This document shows positions 36,703 to 49,814 of a DNA stretch of 64,000 nucleotides, piece by piece (the first letter of the stretch is position 1; each line of letters begins with the position of its first letter). Origin of the DNA: Dendrolimus kikuchii (lineage: Eukaryota > Arthropoda > Insecta > Lepidoptera > Lasiocampidae); contig CM034388.1 in NCBI GenBank assembly GCA_019925095.2, positions 7,772,501-7,836,500 on the forward strand, read 5' to 3'. Both the position numbers and the translations under genes were made by a program. The notes under the pieces are model-generated. The model saw nothing but the letters and a program-made list of their open reading frames with translations. It had not been told where the DNA came from and ran no database searches.

Positions 36703-38734
36703 CATGTTTATTATGGAATCCTTTATTTCTAAGACTGACACGCACTTATCTGAATTTTTGTATTCTTTTTGAGAAATATCAGTTTTAAATTATTTTCTCA
36801 AAGTTAAAAAATATCGCTTACACCAAATAGCCTTTTGGCCTTCAAAATAATATGAATAAAATATTGTACAAGTAAATTTGATTACAAATTATATTTGTTA
36901 TGTAAAATAAACCTGATAAAATAAAATTTACAGCTGCATATTTTATAGTAACAATTTTTAATTTATTTTAAATACCTACTAACAATCTGTCGTACAATAT
37001 AATACTGAGGTATGAAAGGCTGTTTGTTTCTAATGACATTTTGAAAATGTGTTAGGAGAGTTTTAAAAAACCTAAACAACGCATAACTAATAAAAAAATT
37101 ACCTATATAATAACAGTTTATCTAATATAAAAAAGAATATCTATTGTTTTCAATTGGAAACTAGGGTCTTAATATTTAAATAAGTTGAGACATAATGAAA
37201 AAAATTCGTTATGTTAAATATCTTACAAAATGTTGCTTGAAACGAATAGCCCCTACATGCATATTCAGTAGTTCAGAAAAAAAACCACATGATTCGAATG
37301 AGAGGCATTTGTATTAAGTCAAGAAGGCAAGTAGCCTGTTAACTGCTCATTTAAAACTGCAAATACTACTAAGCCTTGTTACGTTTGACAGGGTGAGCAG
37401 ACACTATAAACATTTATAAATAATATATACATTTTAACACGGAATCAATACTATGAATGACAATCGCCCAGTAGAAAACGCATCTCTTATGCTGGGGCCG
37501 CATCTGGGATTATGTTATTTGTCAATTATAAAGTGAAGTGAAAAGGTCTATAACCGTAACATTAGCGCAGGTGTGGTCCCACTATGAAAAGCTGTTAAAT
37601 CTTACACGATTAGATGGCTACTGGTCATTGTTCTATTGCTTTTTGACATTTTATTAATTAAAATAAAATTTTGCCAAAGCAAACAAAAATTGAAACTCAA
37701 AAAATTTCTAATGACTGCTACACCTGCGCCGCAATGCATTAACTAATGCACTAATAAAATATTATGTACATGTAGCTATGGGTTGTTTGAATTATCTGTC
37801 ATATTGTGAAGTGACGTTAAACATTAACCGATATCTCAGTCGGTGGTGGTAAACTACACTAATGTAACTATTCGTTAACGAGCTATTTTTAACGCTATAA
37901 ATAAGACGAATTTGCACAAATTCACGAACGCTAACGTTAAAGCAGGTGGAGAAGAGGCATAATAATAAAAAGTAAATAAACGAAAGATTCCGAAAGAAGA
38001 ATGCCCTGTGGCGACATCAAGTTATATAGAATTCCCTAGAGTCATGTTTTTACTGGGTAAATGTCATTAATTTCCAGTTCCTATATCTTACTATACATTC
38101 ACTTGCTCTACCATCGGTAAAATTTTTGAAATTACTTTTATGGAGCTATGTCGATAGTAAGGCAACGGTCGACAAGATATAAAAACCGGCCATAATAGTT
38201 TTGATTTTACAGTGCCAAGAAGTTATGTATTATCTAAACTAAACATTGCAAGGCCCCTAATTTTATTAATATACATTTTTTTCTATTTAAATGCGCCCGC
38301 CTTTGTCCAGCAGTCATAGAAAAAGAATGACCTGAACAATATCTTCACAAATTGAATAACTTATAGAAAGAGACAAAGCGATTGTGCGGTCAATACTCTT
38401 TTCTGTAGTCTTGTATCGACTATTGAAGAAGAATATTAAGAGCAGTGGGTCCCAGTGCTAGCTTTAGGGGCCCGCGGCACCAAGGCCTATATATAGGATG
38501 CCGAGCGTGCAATCTTAAATTCTGGTGTATAATCAAAACCCGTTCAGTAGTTTTCGAATGGGAGGGTTACAAACATACATCAATATATCCTCACAAATTT
38601 TCCCGTTCGTAATATTAGTAAGATATAAAAGGGTTGGCGCCCTTTTGACTCGCCCGGGGCACCTAGATATTTTATGTGTGGTTGAGTGGGTCCCGGGATG
38701 GTTTAGATTCACAATTAGACACGGTAGTTTAAGT
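36703..38734. other. Intergenic DNA with minor repeats
   Basis: A family-D repeat at 37985-38075 (GAAGAATGCCCTGTGGCGAC). A repeat-like patch at 38440-38720 includes TCGTAATATTAGTAAGATA, a phrase frequent in lepidopteran repeats. No coding signal. Confidence 0.4.
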
Positions 38735-38830
38735 CGGGTATTTGAAATATAAAATACAAAATACAGCGTTTCAAGTATATGTATTTAAAATACAAATACA
38801 AAATACAAATTACAAAATACCGTCAGGTGT
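38735..38830. repeat. AAATAC-rich repeat, left copy
   Basis: Multiple TACAAAATAC/AAATACAAATAC words. A similar array, largely in inverse arrangement, is at 42105-42186 and ends in ATACTGCCCAACCCTG, whose reverse complement CAGGGTTGGGC looks like a DNA-transposon terminus. The decayed LINE lies between the two. Confidence 0.5.
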
Positions 38831-38974
38831 TAGTTTATGTAAATAAAATACTCACAAAAAATCAAATAATAATTATTATTAGGTCCTTGCCTATGTAACT
38901 GCCGTTTTTTTCTGAAATAAGTTAACCTAATTTTATTATATTTTTTTTTATTCTAATCTCCACGGCCTTGAAGA

Positions 38975-41740
38975 TAGGGATATTTCCATCTTGTTCTTCT
39001 TGTTCTCCGTCGTCACACTCTTGGCAGAGTGGTCGTGGTCCTCATGGTACAGGGGTGGTGGCAAGCTTCACAATTCGTCACCATTTCCATCTTGTAGGTA
39101 CGCGTAGATTTTGGTGGTTCCACCCGGATCTATGCGTGCTTATATCGGTCCCATGGCAGGGAATGCACAAGGACTGAAACAGCTCGCTTTTTTGAACTCG
39201 TTCATGAGGTGACCGACAAAGTTTTTGGGCAGTATCCTTTTGCAGAGGTAGTCATACTCGAGAATTTTAATGCTCATTACGCTGAGTGGTTGGGTTCCCC
39301 GAGAACTGATCTGTCAGGGACTACTGCCTACGAATTTGCTCTCGCCAATGGATTCACTCAGGTGATTACGGAGTTTACCCGAATACCGGATAGAGTGGAT
39401 CATGAGTCTTCTTTGCTGGATCTTCTGCTGACCATACACCCGGAGAACTACCAGATCTCCATCAGTGCTCCACTGGGAACCTCTGATCATTGTCTGGTAT
39501 CTTTGGTGGTGCCCCTTCCTATTCCCGATCGGACTCGTCCCGCTGGACGACGGAAGGTGTGGTGATACAGGTCAGCAGATTGGGATGGACTCCGTGAATT
39601 CTATGCATCCTACCCATGGAGGCAGTTATGTTTCTCGTCGGAAGCTTCTGATCCGAGCACAGACTGGATCGCCGATGTAGTACTGCAGCGAATAACATGT
39701 TTAATTCCAAACTCAACTGTACCTATCGGTGGTACGAGTAAACCACAATGGTTCAATAAGCACAGCAGTGAAGCTGTAAAGCTAAAGAAACAGGCTTATC
39801 CAGCCTGGACTGCAGCGCGGGCTCGTCAGGCTCCAAGTTCCTCTGACCTGAAAAAGTGATACAATGCCGCCCCCAGGTCCCTCAAAAAACAGCTCGCAAG
39901 AGCAAAATTCGATCACATCGGCAGAATTGGTGAGCGCCTCTCTAGCCACTCTTCTGGGACTAGAGCTTTTTAGGCCCTCACCAAAGCTGTCCAAGGAAAC
40001 TTTTGTCGGGCTTCTCTTCCACCTCTGCGCACAGTGGACGACCGTCTGGTACACGCCGCCAAAGATAAAGTCAATCTTCTGGATGAAATCTTTGCGGCCA
40101 ATTCAACTCTTGAGACATAGGAGAAACTCCACCTACAATCCCTGAGTGTGAGTCTAGAATGTCGGAGGTGCGCTTTACTCAAAAAGCAGTCCGATGTGCT
40201 CTCCTCTCCCTCGACGTCAAAAAGTCTTCTGGCCCTGATGGCAATCCTGCCATTGTGCTGCAGACGTGTTTAGCTGAGCTGTCCCCAGCCAGTCCTTGCC
40301 CGACTTTTCACTCTCTCTTACTACAAGGGTTGTGTCCTCGCTTCGTGTAAGATTGCCCATGTACACCTTGCCCCCAAAAAAGGGGACGTAACAGACACGT
40401 CGAATAGGCCTATAACAATAACCTTTTTGCTCTCAATAGTGATGGAGCGTATTATCAACACGCAGCTCTTGTGTTACCTCGAAGATTCCCAGCTGCTAAA
40501 CGATCGGCAATACGGCTTTCGCCACGGTCGCTCAGTTCGGGATCTCTTGGTTTACCTAACCCACCGTTGGGCTGAAGGTATTGAGAGCAAAGGGGAAGCA
40601 CTGGCAGTTAGACTAGAATTCTAGATATTGCTAAGGCCTTCGACCGGGTCTGGCACAGGGCTCTTCTATCGGAGCGGCCATCGTTTGGGATACCCGAAGG
40701 GCCTTGCACCTGGATATCCAGCTTTTTTGATGAGCGCAGCATTCAAGTCGTTGTCGACGGTTGTTGCTCAAGTTTCAAGCCCATCAACGCTCGTGTGCCC
40801 CAGGGTTGTGTGCTATCGCCAACGTTGTTCTTCTTACATATCAATGATATTGTCTATTCGCAACATTCATTCCAATGCGGATGATAGCACAGGCGATGTG
40901 CAGTACTCTGGTCGTGCAAGCTTCCGTTGATCATTTATGGAGGAAAGTTGGGTTAGATTTGTATCTGAAGTAGGTATTCCTTAGAGTGAGTCTCTGAATG
41001 GGGGAGACAAAACCTTGTCCATTTCAACCCCAAGAAGACATAGGTCTACGTATTCTCTGCCAAAAAAACTCCCTTCGAGCAATCGCTTCAGTGCCAAGGA
41101 ACTCCCCTTACCACCACCAAGAGTATTGGGATCCTCAGTGTTGACATCGCGAACGATGTTAAGGGGCCATCTTGAAGGCAAGGCAAAACTCGTCTCTAAG
41201 AAGCTGGGAATGTTAAACGGGTCCAAGCATTATTTCACACCGCGGCAACGCTTTGTGCTTTGTAAAACCCAGGTGAGCCCGCATATGGAGTACTGCTCAC
41301 ACTTTTGGGCTGGAGCACCTGGCTACCAACTCGATCCCCCAGACTCTATTCAACGTCGAGCCATTCACGTTGTTGATGATTCCACACTCACAAATGGTCT
41401 AGATAGGCTTGGCCTTATGAGAGACCGCTTCTCTCTACGTATTTTACTGACTGTATAACGGGGAGTATTCGGAAGAACTGTATAGAATGGTATATTCGTC
41501 CTCTTTCTACCATCGAACCGCTCGCCATGTGTTAGGATTTCACCCCCACTTCCTTAAGCCGCTTCGCTCATGTACGCGACGGTTCTGTAGAACCTTTTTC
41601 AAAAAGGGTGTCATAAAATTTCTTCGAGGCTGGCAGCGGGTTGATGAAATCTCTGGTGTTGCAAATGTCCATAAGCGACAGTAACTGCTTTCTATCAGGT
41701 GGGCCGTCAGCCTGTCTGCTGTGCTCCAGCTATAAAAAAA
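38975..41740 (+). pseudogene. Decayed Jockey/CR1-like non-LTR retrotransposon, ORF2 (endonuclease-reverse transcriptase)
   Basis: Endonuclease pieces at 39209-39565 (ILENFNAHYAEW, SLLDLLLTIHPENY, TSDHCLV). Reverse-transcriptase pieces follow in shifting frames: KKSSGPDGNPAIVL (40200s), NDRQYGFRHGRSVRDLLVYL (40500s), DIAKAFDRVWHRALL (40620s), and PQGCVLSPTLFLLHINDIV (40800s), with ADDSTGD. The C-terminal domain includes HLEGKAKLVSKKLGMLNGSK and PHMEYCSHFWAGAP (41160-41340). It ends GVANVHKRQ-stop (41660-41685), followed by a UTR and an ATAAAAAAAA tail. There are several frameshifts and at least one deletion in the RT active-site region, so it is inactive. Confidence 0.93.
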
Positions 41741-42104
41741 AGGTCGAAATTTCCAGAATGGAAGCGGGCAAACCAATAACAAGTAGTGCGTTCATTGTAG
41801 TGTTCGCTCATAAAGGTCGTTGATGTTGCTTGTCGCTCTTACCGCGTTGCTGCCACGACGGTACTCTTATTCCATATGTACTCGAATTTTTAACTATCCA
41901 TGATGACGAAAAAGATTCAAATGCGAAGAAAACATAACACTTATCAATAAATAAATGACTAATTTTTAAAAAGAATTTCGTGTTTTCAAAGTAAAATTAA
42001 TTTGAAATTATATATCTTAGCCAAACAAAAATATTTATTTTAAATGGCCAGTACTGCAGAATGTACCTAATATTTAGCGGTCACCATTTTGCTTATGAAA
42101 GCTA

Positions 42105-42186
42105 TTGAAATACAAATACAAAATACGTATTTGTATTTCAATTACGTATTTCAATTACAAGTATTTCAAATACTGCCCAACCCTGT
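42105..42186. repeat. AAATAC-rich repeat, right copy, with CAGGGTTGGGC-type end
   Basis: Counterpart of 38735-38830. The last bases, GCCCAACCCTG, would be the terminal inverted repeat of a hAT-like or related non-autonomous element. The left end with the same motif was not clearly found. Confidence 0.45.
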
Positions 42187-44494
42187 ATGTCAGTACATTT
42201 AATTTTGTCACAAGAGCCATGGCGATGGAACAAACTAATCCACAAGTGGTGATTTTATCTCTTGGTAAAAGTAATACTTCTTTATCCATGCTAATACTAA
42301 AAAAGAAGAAGAATATTAATGAATCACAATCGCCCATTAAAACTGGAACTCGTAATATAAACTGCAATCATAGTTGGCGCCACCAGTCCGTATTTGTTTT
42401 ATAGAAAATTTCAATCAAGTTCTTATCATTTAAAATGATTTTTTTTTTGTCAAATCAGTTAAAACGAATTAAATTAATAAAAAAAGATATTTTGACTTTA
42501 CAATTTTGTTTAAGATGGACTATGTTTGAAGTGTGTTGTTTAAATAACAAGATGTATGATCGTTAGGTTAAGTCAACTCAAATGTTCCAAAAAACAAGAG
42601 AAGGTTCAAGAATCAGGTACATTTTTACGGTTGTCATTCCGTTTATTACAGTCGTTATTAAAAATGAAAACATTTCTATTAAATTTTTGGGCACTTACTT
42701 ACTATCTGTAAGTAAAGAAGCGCGTTTACCTTGTCTAATAGGCTGTGTACATTTAAATTAATTAATAAACTATATTGAAGATCATTATTGGCCGCAAAAT
42801 CGCTATATATTTATTATAATTTCACACATTCCGATCCGTTTTCACTACGACTACACAGCTGAATAAGGTTTTGCATTACTCAGTCCATTCTCTATGACTA
42901 CGAAAATTTCTACAGGAGACGTGTCAGTACTATTGACAATACTCGTGCCCTAAACAAATACTTCCATAAAATTAGAAGATTTTTAAATACATATTAAAAG
43001 ATACTACTTTTTATCCTTGAATCTTGGCCTGCCGACAATATTTCAAAAAGAATAAACTTTTGCTGTGCCATATTTTTCTTTCTTATAAAGTCCCGTTAAA
43101 ATATTCTTTTAAATTATACTCCGTTTCGTACACATGCAAGTGTCCCAGAAAGCCTATATTCATTTATCACTTCGAAAAACGTTAAAAATCAGCTTAATAA
43201 CAACCCTAGAATAGGTGTTATCTAAACACACCGCAAAATTAGTGGAGCAATTCTACTTAATTTTTAGCATGATTGAACGTTTAGGAAATACTTTTTGGCC
43301 AAGTATCGACAATAATATTGCACATTTAAGTTGACATTCTCAAAGTTTTACGATAATACTGAAAGGGTTTCTAAGTTCGGAACATTTTTATAGGCTTTTT
43401 TTTAATCTTTTTTATTTGATTCTTCATCGCTTTCATGTTTAAATGCGACCATGTCCGGTAATTTGTAATGCTGCATGTGGTATGGGGGTTCCGGACTGCT
43501 GCAGGCTCTGTGTAACTGAAAAGTTTATAGGATCATTGTCATTCCATCTCAATCAATACACAGACATAAAAAATATTACATAAAAATCTGTCAAGTGTCT
43601 GTCTGTCTGTTAAATGGACTTTTTATAAACTTACATAACGGCACAGCCGCATAGATTTTGTACGAGCGCACCTATTGTGACGTCATAAGTAGGTACAAGT
43701 AAAAGTAGTCAAATAACGCATTAATTCTTGTTCGAAAAGCAATTAAAATTATTTAATTCTATCAAAATAGTTTAAAAATAATATGATGGGATATTATTGT
43801 AATATCTGTTCTTTTGTAAGTAAAAATATTAGAATTTATTGTCACATTACGTGTCCGCATCCCTATTATAATGGGTTTCGTAAAGGTTCTCTTGCCCTTT
43901 GGCTACACAACACTAAAAAAAGCATCTAATCGAAAATGACATAGAATTATCTCAAAATCTACTTACTCAATGTATAATGTTCAACCCAGTTATTTAAAGC
44001 ATTTAATCAATTCAACCAGCTTGATTTTTTCAAATTTACCACTTCATTAGTTTAAAAGTTAAAAAAAGGGAGAGAGCAAATTTTAAGAGTAATACTTGCG
44101 TGATCCATTTCTATTATATATGGGGGTATATATCATATGTATAATTATAGTTGTGGGAATACCTGATCTGGGAATTCACTACAAACTACGAACGACTAAG
44201 TTCATTATTTAATCGCTGAATTTCCATGAACCATTGCAAGATATAGAAATGGACATACACGTAAAGAATAAAAGAAAATTCCTGTTTTAATCCCTAAAAT
44301 AACCATCAAAATCCGTTGAGGTGTTACAGAATCTATTCGATACAAACTTTCATACAAACGGACACAAGAATTGTACCTAAAAATAATTGTTTTGTTTAGT
44401 GATTACGCATCGTGTAACTAGCGGTGTTCAGTTAAATATTAACATATATGTTGAAATCTCAGGCACTTCATTTTTATTGCTAGGTATAGATAGT
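42187..44494. other. Intergenic DNA before the PSQ locus; nothing coding seen
   Basis: AT-rich. A family-D fragment at about 42310-42390 (CACAATCGCCCATTAAAAC), a TGTCTGTCTGTCTGTTAAA piece at 43597, and old family-E-like sequence around 43920-44360. No gene. Confidence 0.4.
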
Positions 44495-46894
44495 TTAACA
44501 TACTTGGGTTGTTCGTCCGCGACGTCGTTGAGGTAGAATCCCCTTACGTGCCATGAAGAATCTGCAAAATACAACATAGATTTTACTGAAGCCTAAACTA
44601 CCGATCGACTCTACTCATAGAGCTTTAATAACTTGGGCAATTACGTGGCATTCTATGCACAAATTCCGTAGAGGATTTTGCTACAAGATCCTAAAAAGTT
44701 TATTTGCCGTTTTTTGAAAGTATTATTTAAAATGCCCCCTTCAATTTTTCAACATTATCCACTTTATAGTTTAAAAGTTAGAGGAGGAGGATATAACACA
44801 ATTTTACGAAATACCCCACGTAACCATGTACAGTGAACAAAGTTTCAATCCTCAGTTATATGTATGGCAGTTACCTCTAATTTTTGATTACTTTGCGGCT
44901 TTATTGGAACATTGTGTAGGGTCATATAGATTACACCATAGCATACATAACTTCACGCCAGTTCCCTTGCGGGGTAGGCACGAACGACAGAGCGCCATTC
45001 AGGCTTATTATTCCACACCTCACTTGCTTCTTTGACATTCATAGCTCTTGTCATGCATGCTCGTCTGCATAGATTACACCCTTCTGTCAAATTGAGTGCA
45101 TACAGACCAAGTAGCTTCTGATTAAAAAAAAAACCGTGGTATACAAAGACTGTCACAGATGACGAAAATATAAAGATTCCGTTTATGCCAAGATGTCTAC
45201 AGAATCATAAAAAATGTCAGTTAATAGATTTTGTTTCTGCCTTAATTACGGTTTTCTGATAACATTACTATTGTGATTATATTTTAAGGAACTTTAATAA
45301 TAGTCTGTTTATATGAAAAACTCATTAATTTTTCAATTAGCCCTTTTTAAAATAACTATATATTTCCTTAGGAAGAAACGTATTATTAAAAGAAAAAGAG
45401 TTTTGTCTAATAAATATCCCATCACACAAATAATCAACCCTCGATTTGATCACTATAATGTATCAGTTGGTAGCGTAATACTCATTACCGTATCGTGGAG
45501 ATGGGGATATTGAACTGTTCTGACACAGTCTGGAAGGTGAGGCCTCGACTGACGCAGTCAGCTGCCTGCCGTAACACAACCTCGCTCCTGCGGATCCGCT
45601 TGTTTATGTTGTATAACGACGACGAAGATTGTGGTTCCTGCAATTGTTAATTTTACATATTAACAAAACTTACCGATACACGGTGTTCCATAAATCCTAT
45701 ATTAATTTCTTAATTCCAAAAATATCAAAAATGAGTCCATAGATCACTTCTTATCCAAAGTCTTTCTATACCCATATCTATTACTATTTTAGAAACCTAT
45801 CGAGTTTTAAATAAAAAGTAACTAAGAAACAACGTTATTATGTAACTAATTGGCATTACGCCATAACGAAGGAAGAATGCCATGTGACGGAGCTTTAAAT
45901 CAGTTACGTCTTTTGCTGGGACTATTATCGTTGGTTTTTTTTTGGACGTATGCTAGAATAGACACGGATGGATGGGAAAGATATGTTGTGTCGACGCCAA
46001 ATAATTGGAAGATGGTGAATGAAAAGAAGGTTATAATTTCTATTATGCATCGTTCTCTTAAATACTCTTACCTGCGGTCGATCTCCAACGTGTATGACAT
46101 TGACGCTAGACGAGAACCCAGGCTCGATAGTCATTATTTTCGGCCTAGAATCAGTAATCCCTGGTACCATGCGTTGCGATTGTGAATTCTGAAATATTTA
46201 GACCTAGATAAATAAGATGCGAAAAAATTAGGTCAAAACGAGTACCTACCTACATAGGGGGGGTTTTTGGAAATTCCACCCGTGACTGAAAAATTGAGAC
46301 GAAGAAGATTAGCGAGAGTTCGTATTAGCATGTAATGAAAAGGGATGAGAATCAGGACATCACTTTGTGACAAAAGACTAAGAAACTGGAAAATTGCTGT
46401 ATATAAAATTTAAGACCTTAAATAAATGTGCATGTATGAAGAAGCTAATGAAAGTAGATGAAGCGAAAGTTGTTTGTCAGGATATTCGCAAGTAGAGATT
46501 CATAGTCTCTGCCTAGCCCTATGGGAAAAAGGCGTGATATTATGTATGTATAAAATTAAAGTTAGATACAAAAAATGAATTGGTTATGTGAAGGATGACA
46601 TGATGATTTGTGCTGTGACAGAGGACGTATAATCAAAAATAAGTTATAATGTACCCAATGGCAAAATAAACAGGCAAATTGAGAACATTTTCTCCATTTT
46701 GAAGTCGGTTTTTAAGACACCCAGGTCTTGTGTGAGAGGACTTACAGCATTATAATGCGTGATGACAAAAGCTGGCGGTTCATCCCGCATATCGTAGTTG
46801 TGGTCTGTCGTCGGTAGGGAGGTGTTGACCCTTTCGTCAGCCTCTGCGTCTGATGCACTATCGTACTGGCATTGCACGTTGGCTATTGCGAAGT
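44495..46894 (-). CDS. PSQ-type DNA-binding C-terminal module C (3 exons), 5' exons not in window
   Basis: Coding order: 46894-46746 (149 nt), 45637-45489 (149 nt), 44561-44495 (67 nt, stop TAA 44495-44497). Acceptors TTTCACAG, ACAATTGCAG and TATTTTGCAG; donors GTAAGT and GTAATG; phases agree. It gives about 120 residues. First comes an acidic linker (DSASDAEADERV, MRDEPPAF). Then a pipsqueak-like helix-turn-helix (SEVVLRQAADCVSRGLTFQ, SEQFNIPISTIRFFMARKG) and a basic end (PQRRRGR). PSQ domains bind DNA in insect BTB transcription factors. The module starts with the last two bases of a codon, so it needs an upstream exon ending in phase 1. An intron between the second and third exons holds a LINE copy. 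No promoter or ATG was identified, so it is best read as an alternative 3' end of a larger minus-strand gene. Confidence 0.85.
44926..45080 (-). mobile_element. Short 5'-truncated LINE with target duplication, inside module C intron
   Basis: About 130 bases (44938-45068) matching the 3' end of the (TATG)n LINE family, between 12-base duplications ATAGATTACACC at 44926-44937 and 45069-45080. The host sequence is itself a family-E repeat, also seen at 15104. Confidence 0.85.
46270..46555 (+). mobile_element. Degenerate LINE 3' end, related family
   Basis: The plus strand keeps traces of the reverse-transcriptase C-terminus (LRRRRLARVRI; MKVDEAKVVCQDIRK; a final ALWEKG) and then GTGATATTATGTATGTATAA. 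This parallels the compact 3' end of the 6510-6842 family, but it has many stops. Confidence 0.55.
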
Positions 46895-46985
46895 CTGTGA
46901 AACAACAACACTGTAAACACATGTGTGTCACCCTGTCGACAAAACATTGTTCTGTTTTTTTTTAAATCCGAGAAATCTACCTATA

Positions 46986-47215
46986 TTTTCTTTAGCCAGT
47001 CCGCTGCTGGACATATGGCTTCTCTAAGTTTGCGCCACATATTCCGTTCGGCTGCTTTCATCATTCGTCGTCATTTCTCCGCTCTAGAGAGCGTCATACA
47101 CTACGTTTACCGAAGCTAGGTCTCCAATCCAAAAGAGTGCTGCTCCATCGGCCAACGATTTTGCTACAAACTTTATTGGCCCACTGCCGCTTTAAATTAC
47201 CCTAGTTCTCTTAAG
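46986..47215. repeat. Interspersed repeat with CCGCTGCTGGACATATGGC motif
   Basis: Carries CAGTCCGCTGCTGGACATA and a following stretch typical of a widespread lepidopteran repeat. Related wording occurs at about 24787 (TTGCCCACTGCTGG) and 25525 (GGCCTATGCCCACC). Unclassified and decayed. Confidence 0.45.
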
Positions 47216-48524
47216 GATAACTAATTTTTCTAATTTTATCTATAAGACAAATATCTAACCTAACTAATCGCCCGCTGAGTGACTATAGATAATATGTACC
47301 TACATTACAACATTTTTTCTCCCTTAGATACCTATATATGACACGAACTTGTGAGAAGAAGAAATGCAACGTTGTTTTAAATATTAGTGTCCAGGAAGAC
47401 TTAAATTTGGATCTATGAGAAAAATTCGGATAAACCTACATATCAATCTTGATCGAACTCAATTAAACGCCCAAAACGAAGTGCAATTTTAGGTAAACAT
47501 TATTTTAATTTTTAAATTAACATTTTTATTTTTGAACATGGCACACTAATTAAGAGCGGTTCTTTCAGCTATGGCACTGTCTATACACAGTACATACGTT
47601 GCGAGTTAGCAGCTTTGCAGACATTAGAATTCAGTCGGTAACATGTAAAATAAAACATCTACGAATAATTTAAAATATTATGGCAAAAACATTTGTTTTA
47701 ATTATTACGAGGAATGTTAAATTTCGCTACAGAACTAAAAAAGTAGGTGTTTCATTTCAAATCGAATATTGTTCAAAACAATTGGCGCTGAAACTATTTT
47801 TTTAAGCTGTAACACCCTAATATTTTTCAGAATTTTCCATTTCATAAAAATTCACAACTTTGGGAGCTGATTATTTCGCTACTCATTGACTTAATTAAAA
47901 GTTACATAAAAAAATCATTTTTCAGGATCTGACTAACGACACCACACACGACTATGTATGCTAAAAAAAGTTCAACACTTAGGGCCTTCGTTACAAATTA
48001 CATGTATGGGGGCCGCTCCCACTAGTCTTCACTTTAATCGCGATTTCACTATATAACTTTGAAGCGCAATAGACTCCGGTCAAATTTTAACCATGAAGAC
48101 CCAGTATGTTCTCAAAAAAATTACTATGACTTAAACACACAGGCAGTCGGATATCACAATTACATATCAAAGGGTTCTGTTTTTTTTATAACGGTTGTGG
48201 AATCCTATAAAATAGCGGATACATTGCGCTTTTAGTTATTGTTATAAGGTTCTTGAGTATTAGTTTATAGCCATCGACATGCAGCAGTAACTGTGACAGA
48301 GAGAAACCAGATTGAAACAAAACAGATTCCTTTTTACCATTAAGGGTCCCTAAAAAATCAAACCAAAAATACACGACAAAAATCTTTTTATTATCTACTA
48401 TCAATATTACAATAATATTTATTATCACTAAATACAATCACCCGTAAATTAAAATTATTATTTTTAATTACAATAATGGCATTATCATATGGCGTTATTA
48501 TAAATTTATTAATTATATTACGGA
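47216..48524. other. Non-coding stretch with degenerate repeats
   Basis: 47930-48200 resembles family E (CTCCGGTCAAATTTTAACC, AAGACCCAGTATG). 48170-48400 contains a TTTTTTATAACGGTTGTGGA / GGGTCCCTAAAAAATC pair seen in lepidopteran repeats. No PSQ-like or BTB-like exon was found here. Confidence 0.4.
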
Positions 48525-48893
48525 AGAATATTAGGAATGACAAACTGCCAATAAAAATGTAACTCTGAGCTCCTTAATCCCGTGGACTAGATGGCGCCAT
48601 AGATTATTATTTTCTCGCTTAGTACCGTTTTATTATTTTATACATATTACTTTCACCATAGTCTAAAAGTTTAAAATAAAGACTTTTCTAAAATGATGCA
48701 ATCTCAAAAACATGCTTTTGATAATAAAACAGTGGAACCTATTTTAAGTAAAAACTTTTGAATCTGAATTTGAATTAAAAAGCGAAAGTAGAATGTTTTC
48801 TGTCGCGATTTAGTCATATAGGATTTAGGAGATTTTTATAATGTTCTTTACTAGGTGATTGTCATTCGTAGTAGTCTTCTTCCATCGTATATT
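48525..48893. repeat. Pair of family-D repeats in opposite orientation
   Basis: 48525-48605 (GGAAGAATATTAGGAATGAC ... CTAGATGGCGCC) and 48785-48893 (GTTTTCTGTCGCGATTTAG ... GTAGTAGTCTTCTTCC) are inverted relative to each other, about 180 bases apart. They could be the two ends of one longer inverted-repeat element. Confidence 0.5.
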
Positions 48894-49814
48894 AAAATTG
48901 AATGTGTAGAAAATTATTTTGTGTATTACACATAATAATATAATATTTAAACCAAATAGTTTAGCACAAGATTTTCAACAAAAATCATATTAAAGTACTA
49001 TAGGTATAGAATGTGCGAAATATATGGCGTACATTGGCTTCGTATTTATTAAACACAAGAGTTACTTTCGCATTTATAATATTATTTATAAATATCTTAA
49101 TAACTTAACTTACTAAATTATAAAAAAGTTTTGCTTTTCAATAACTAAGCAACAAATGAACAGACGATATAGCTGACTTTAGGGAACTCATGGCAACACA
49201 TCTAATTAAAATAAACTCTGATTCTACCCTCATTCGTTAGTATAGCCAATTCAGAATATTCTAAAGTATTCCGGCTGTTATACATGTCCCTGAATCGGGG
49301 TGACTGGTAAAATTCTATAATTAAATACTATGACCATCAACAGACAAACATATTTATTGTACATCTGTCTACAAACTAGGCATATTAAGCTTCTGTTATA
49401 GGTGATATACAATATACAACTTTGGCGACGCCAGCATCCAGATTATGATTAATCAATAATAGAAAGTTGTTTTTTAATGTTCACCAGGCCACGAATCAAG
49501 CCCGAGTCCTCTGCATCGCAGTGAGTTAGCCATAAAAGCTTTGACAAAAATCTATTCACGACTCTCAATATTGAGAGACAAGACACAAAGATGATTCGGA
49601 ACGTATTGAATTTTAAAATAAGCGTTAACATTTTTTGGTTGTATGCTGAAATTTCCTTAATTCCAGCACAACAGACAAGCAAAAAAATTTTATGGAGTTT
49701 ACGTCAAATCCACTGATTTGACATAAATTCCATAAACTCCTTAAACGTACTTGCTACTACTGCAAGGCATAGGAATAGTAAGATATAGAAACCTGGTACA
49801 AAACGGAATTAGTC

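Noticed and set aside
48186..48437. 83-codon minus-strand ORF with hydrophobic start
   Set aside because: It overlaps a common repeat (GGGTCCCTAAAAAATC) and has no domain; the hydrophobicity follows from AT-rich codons.
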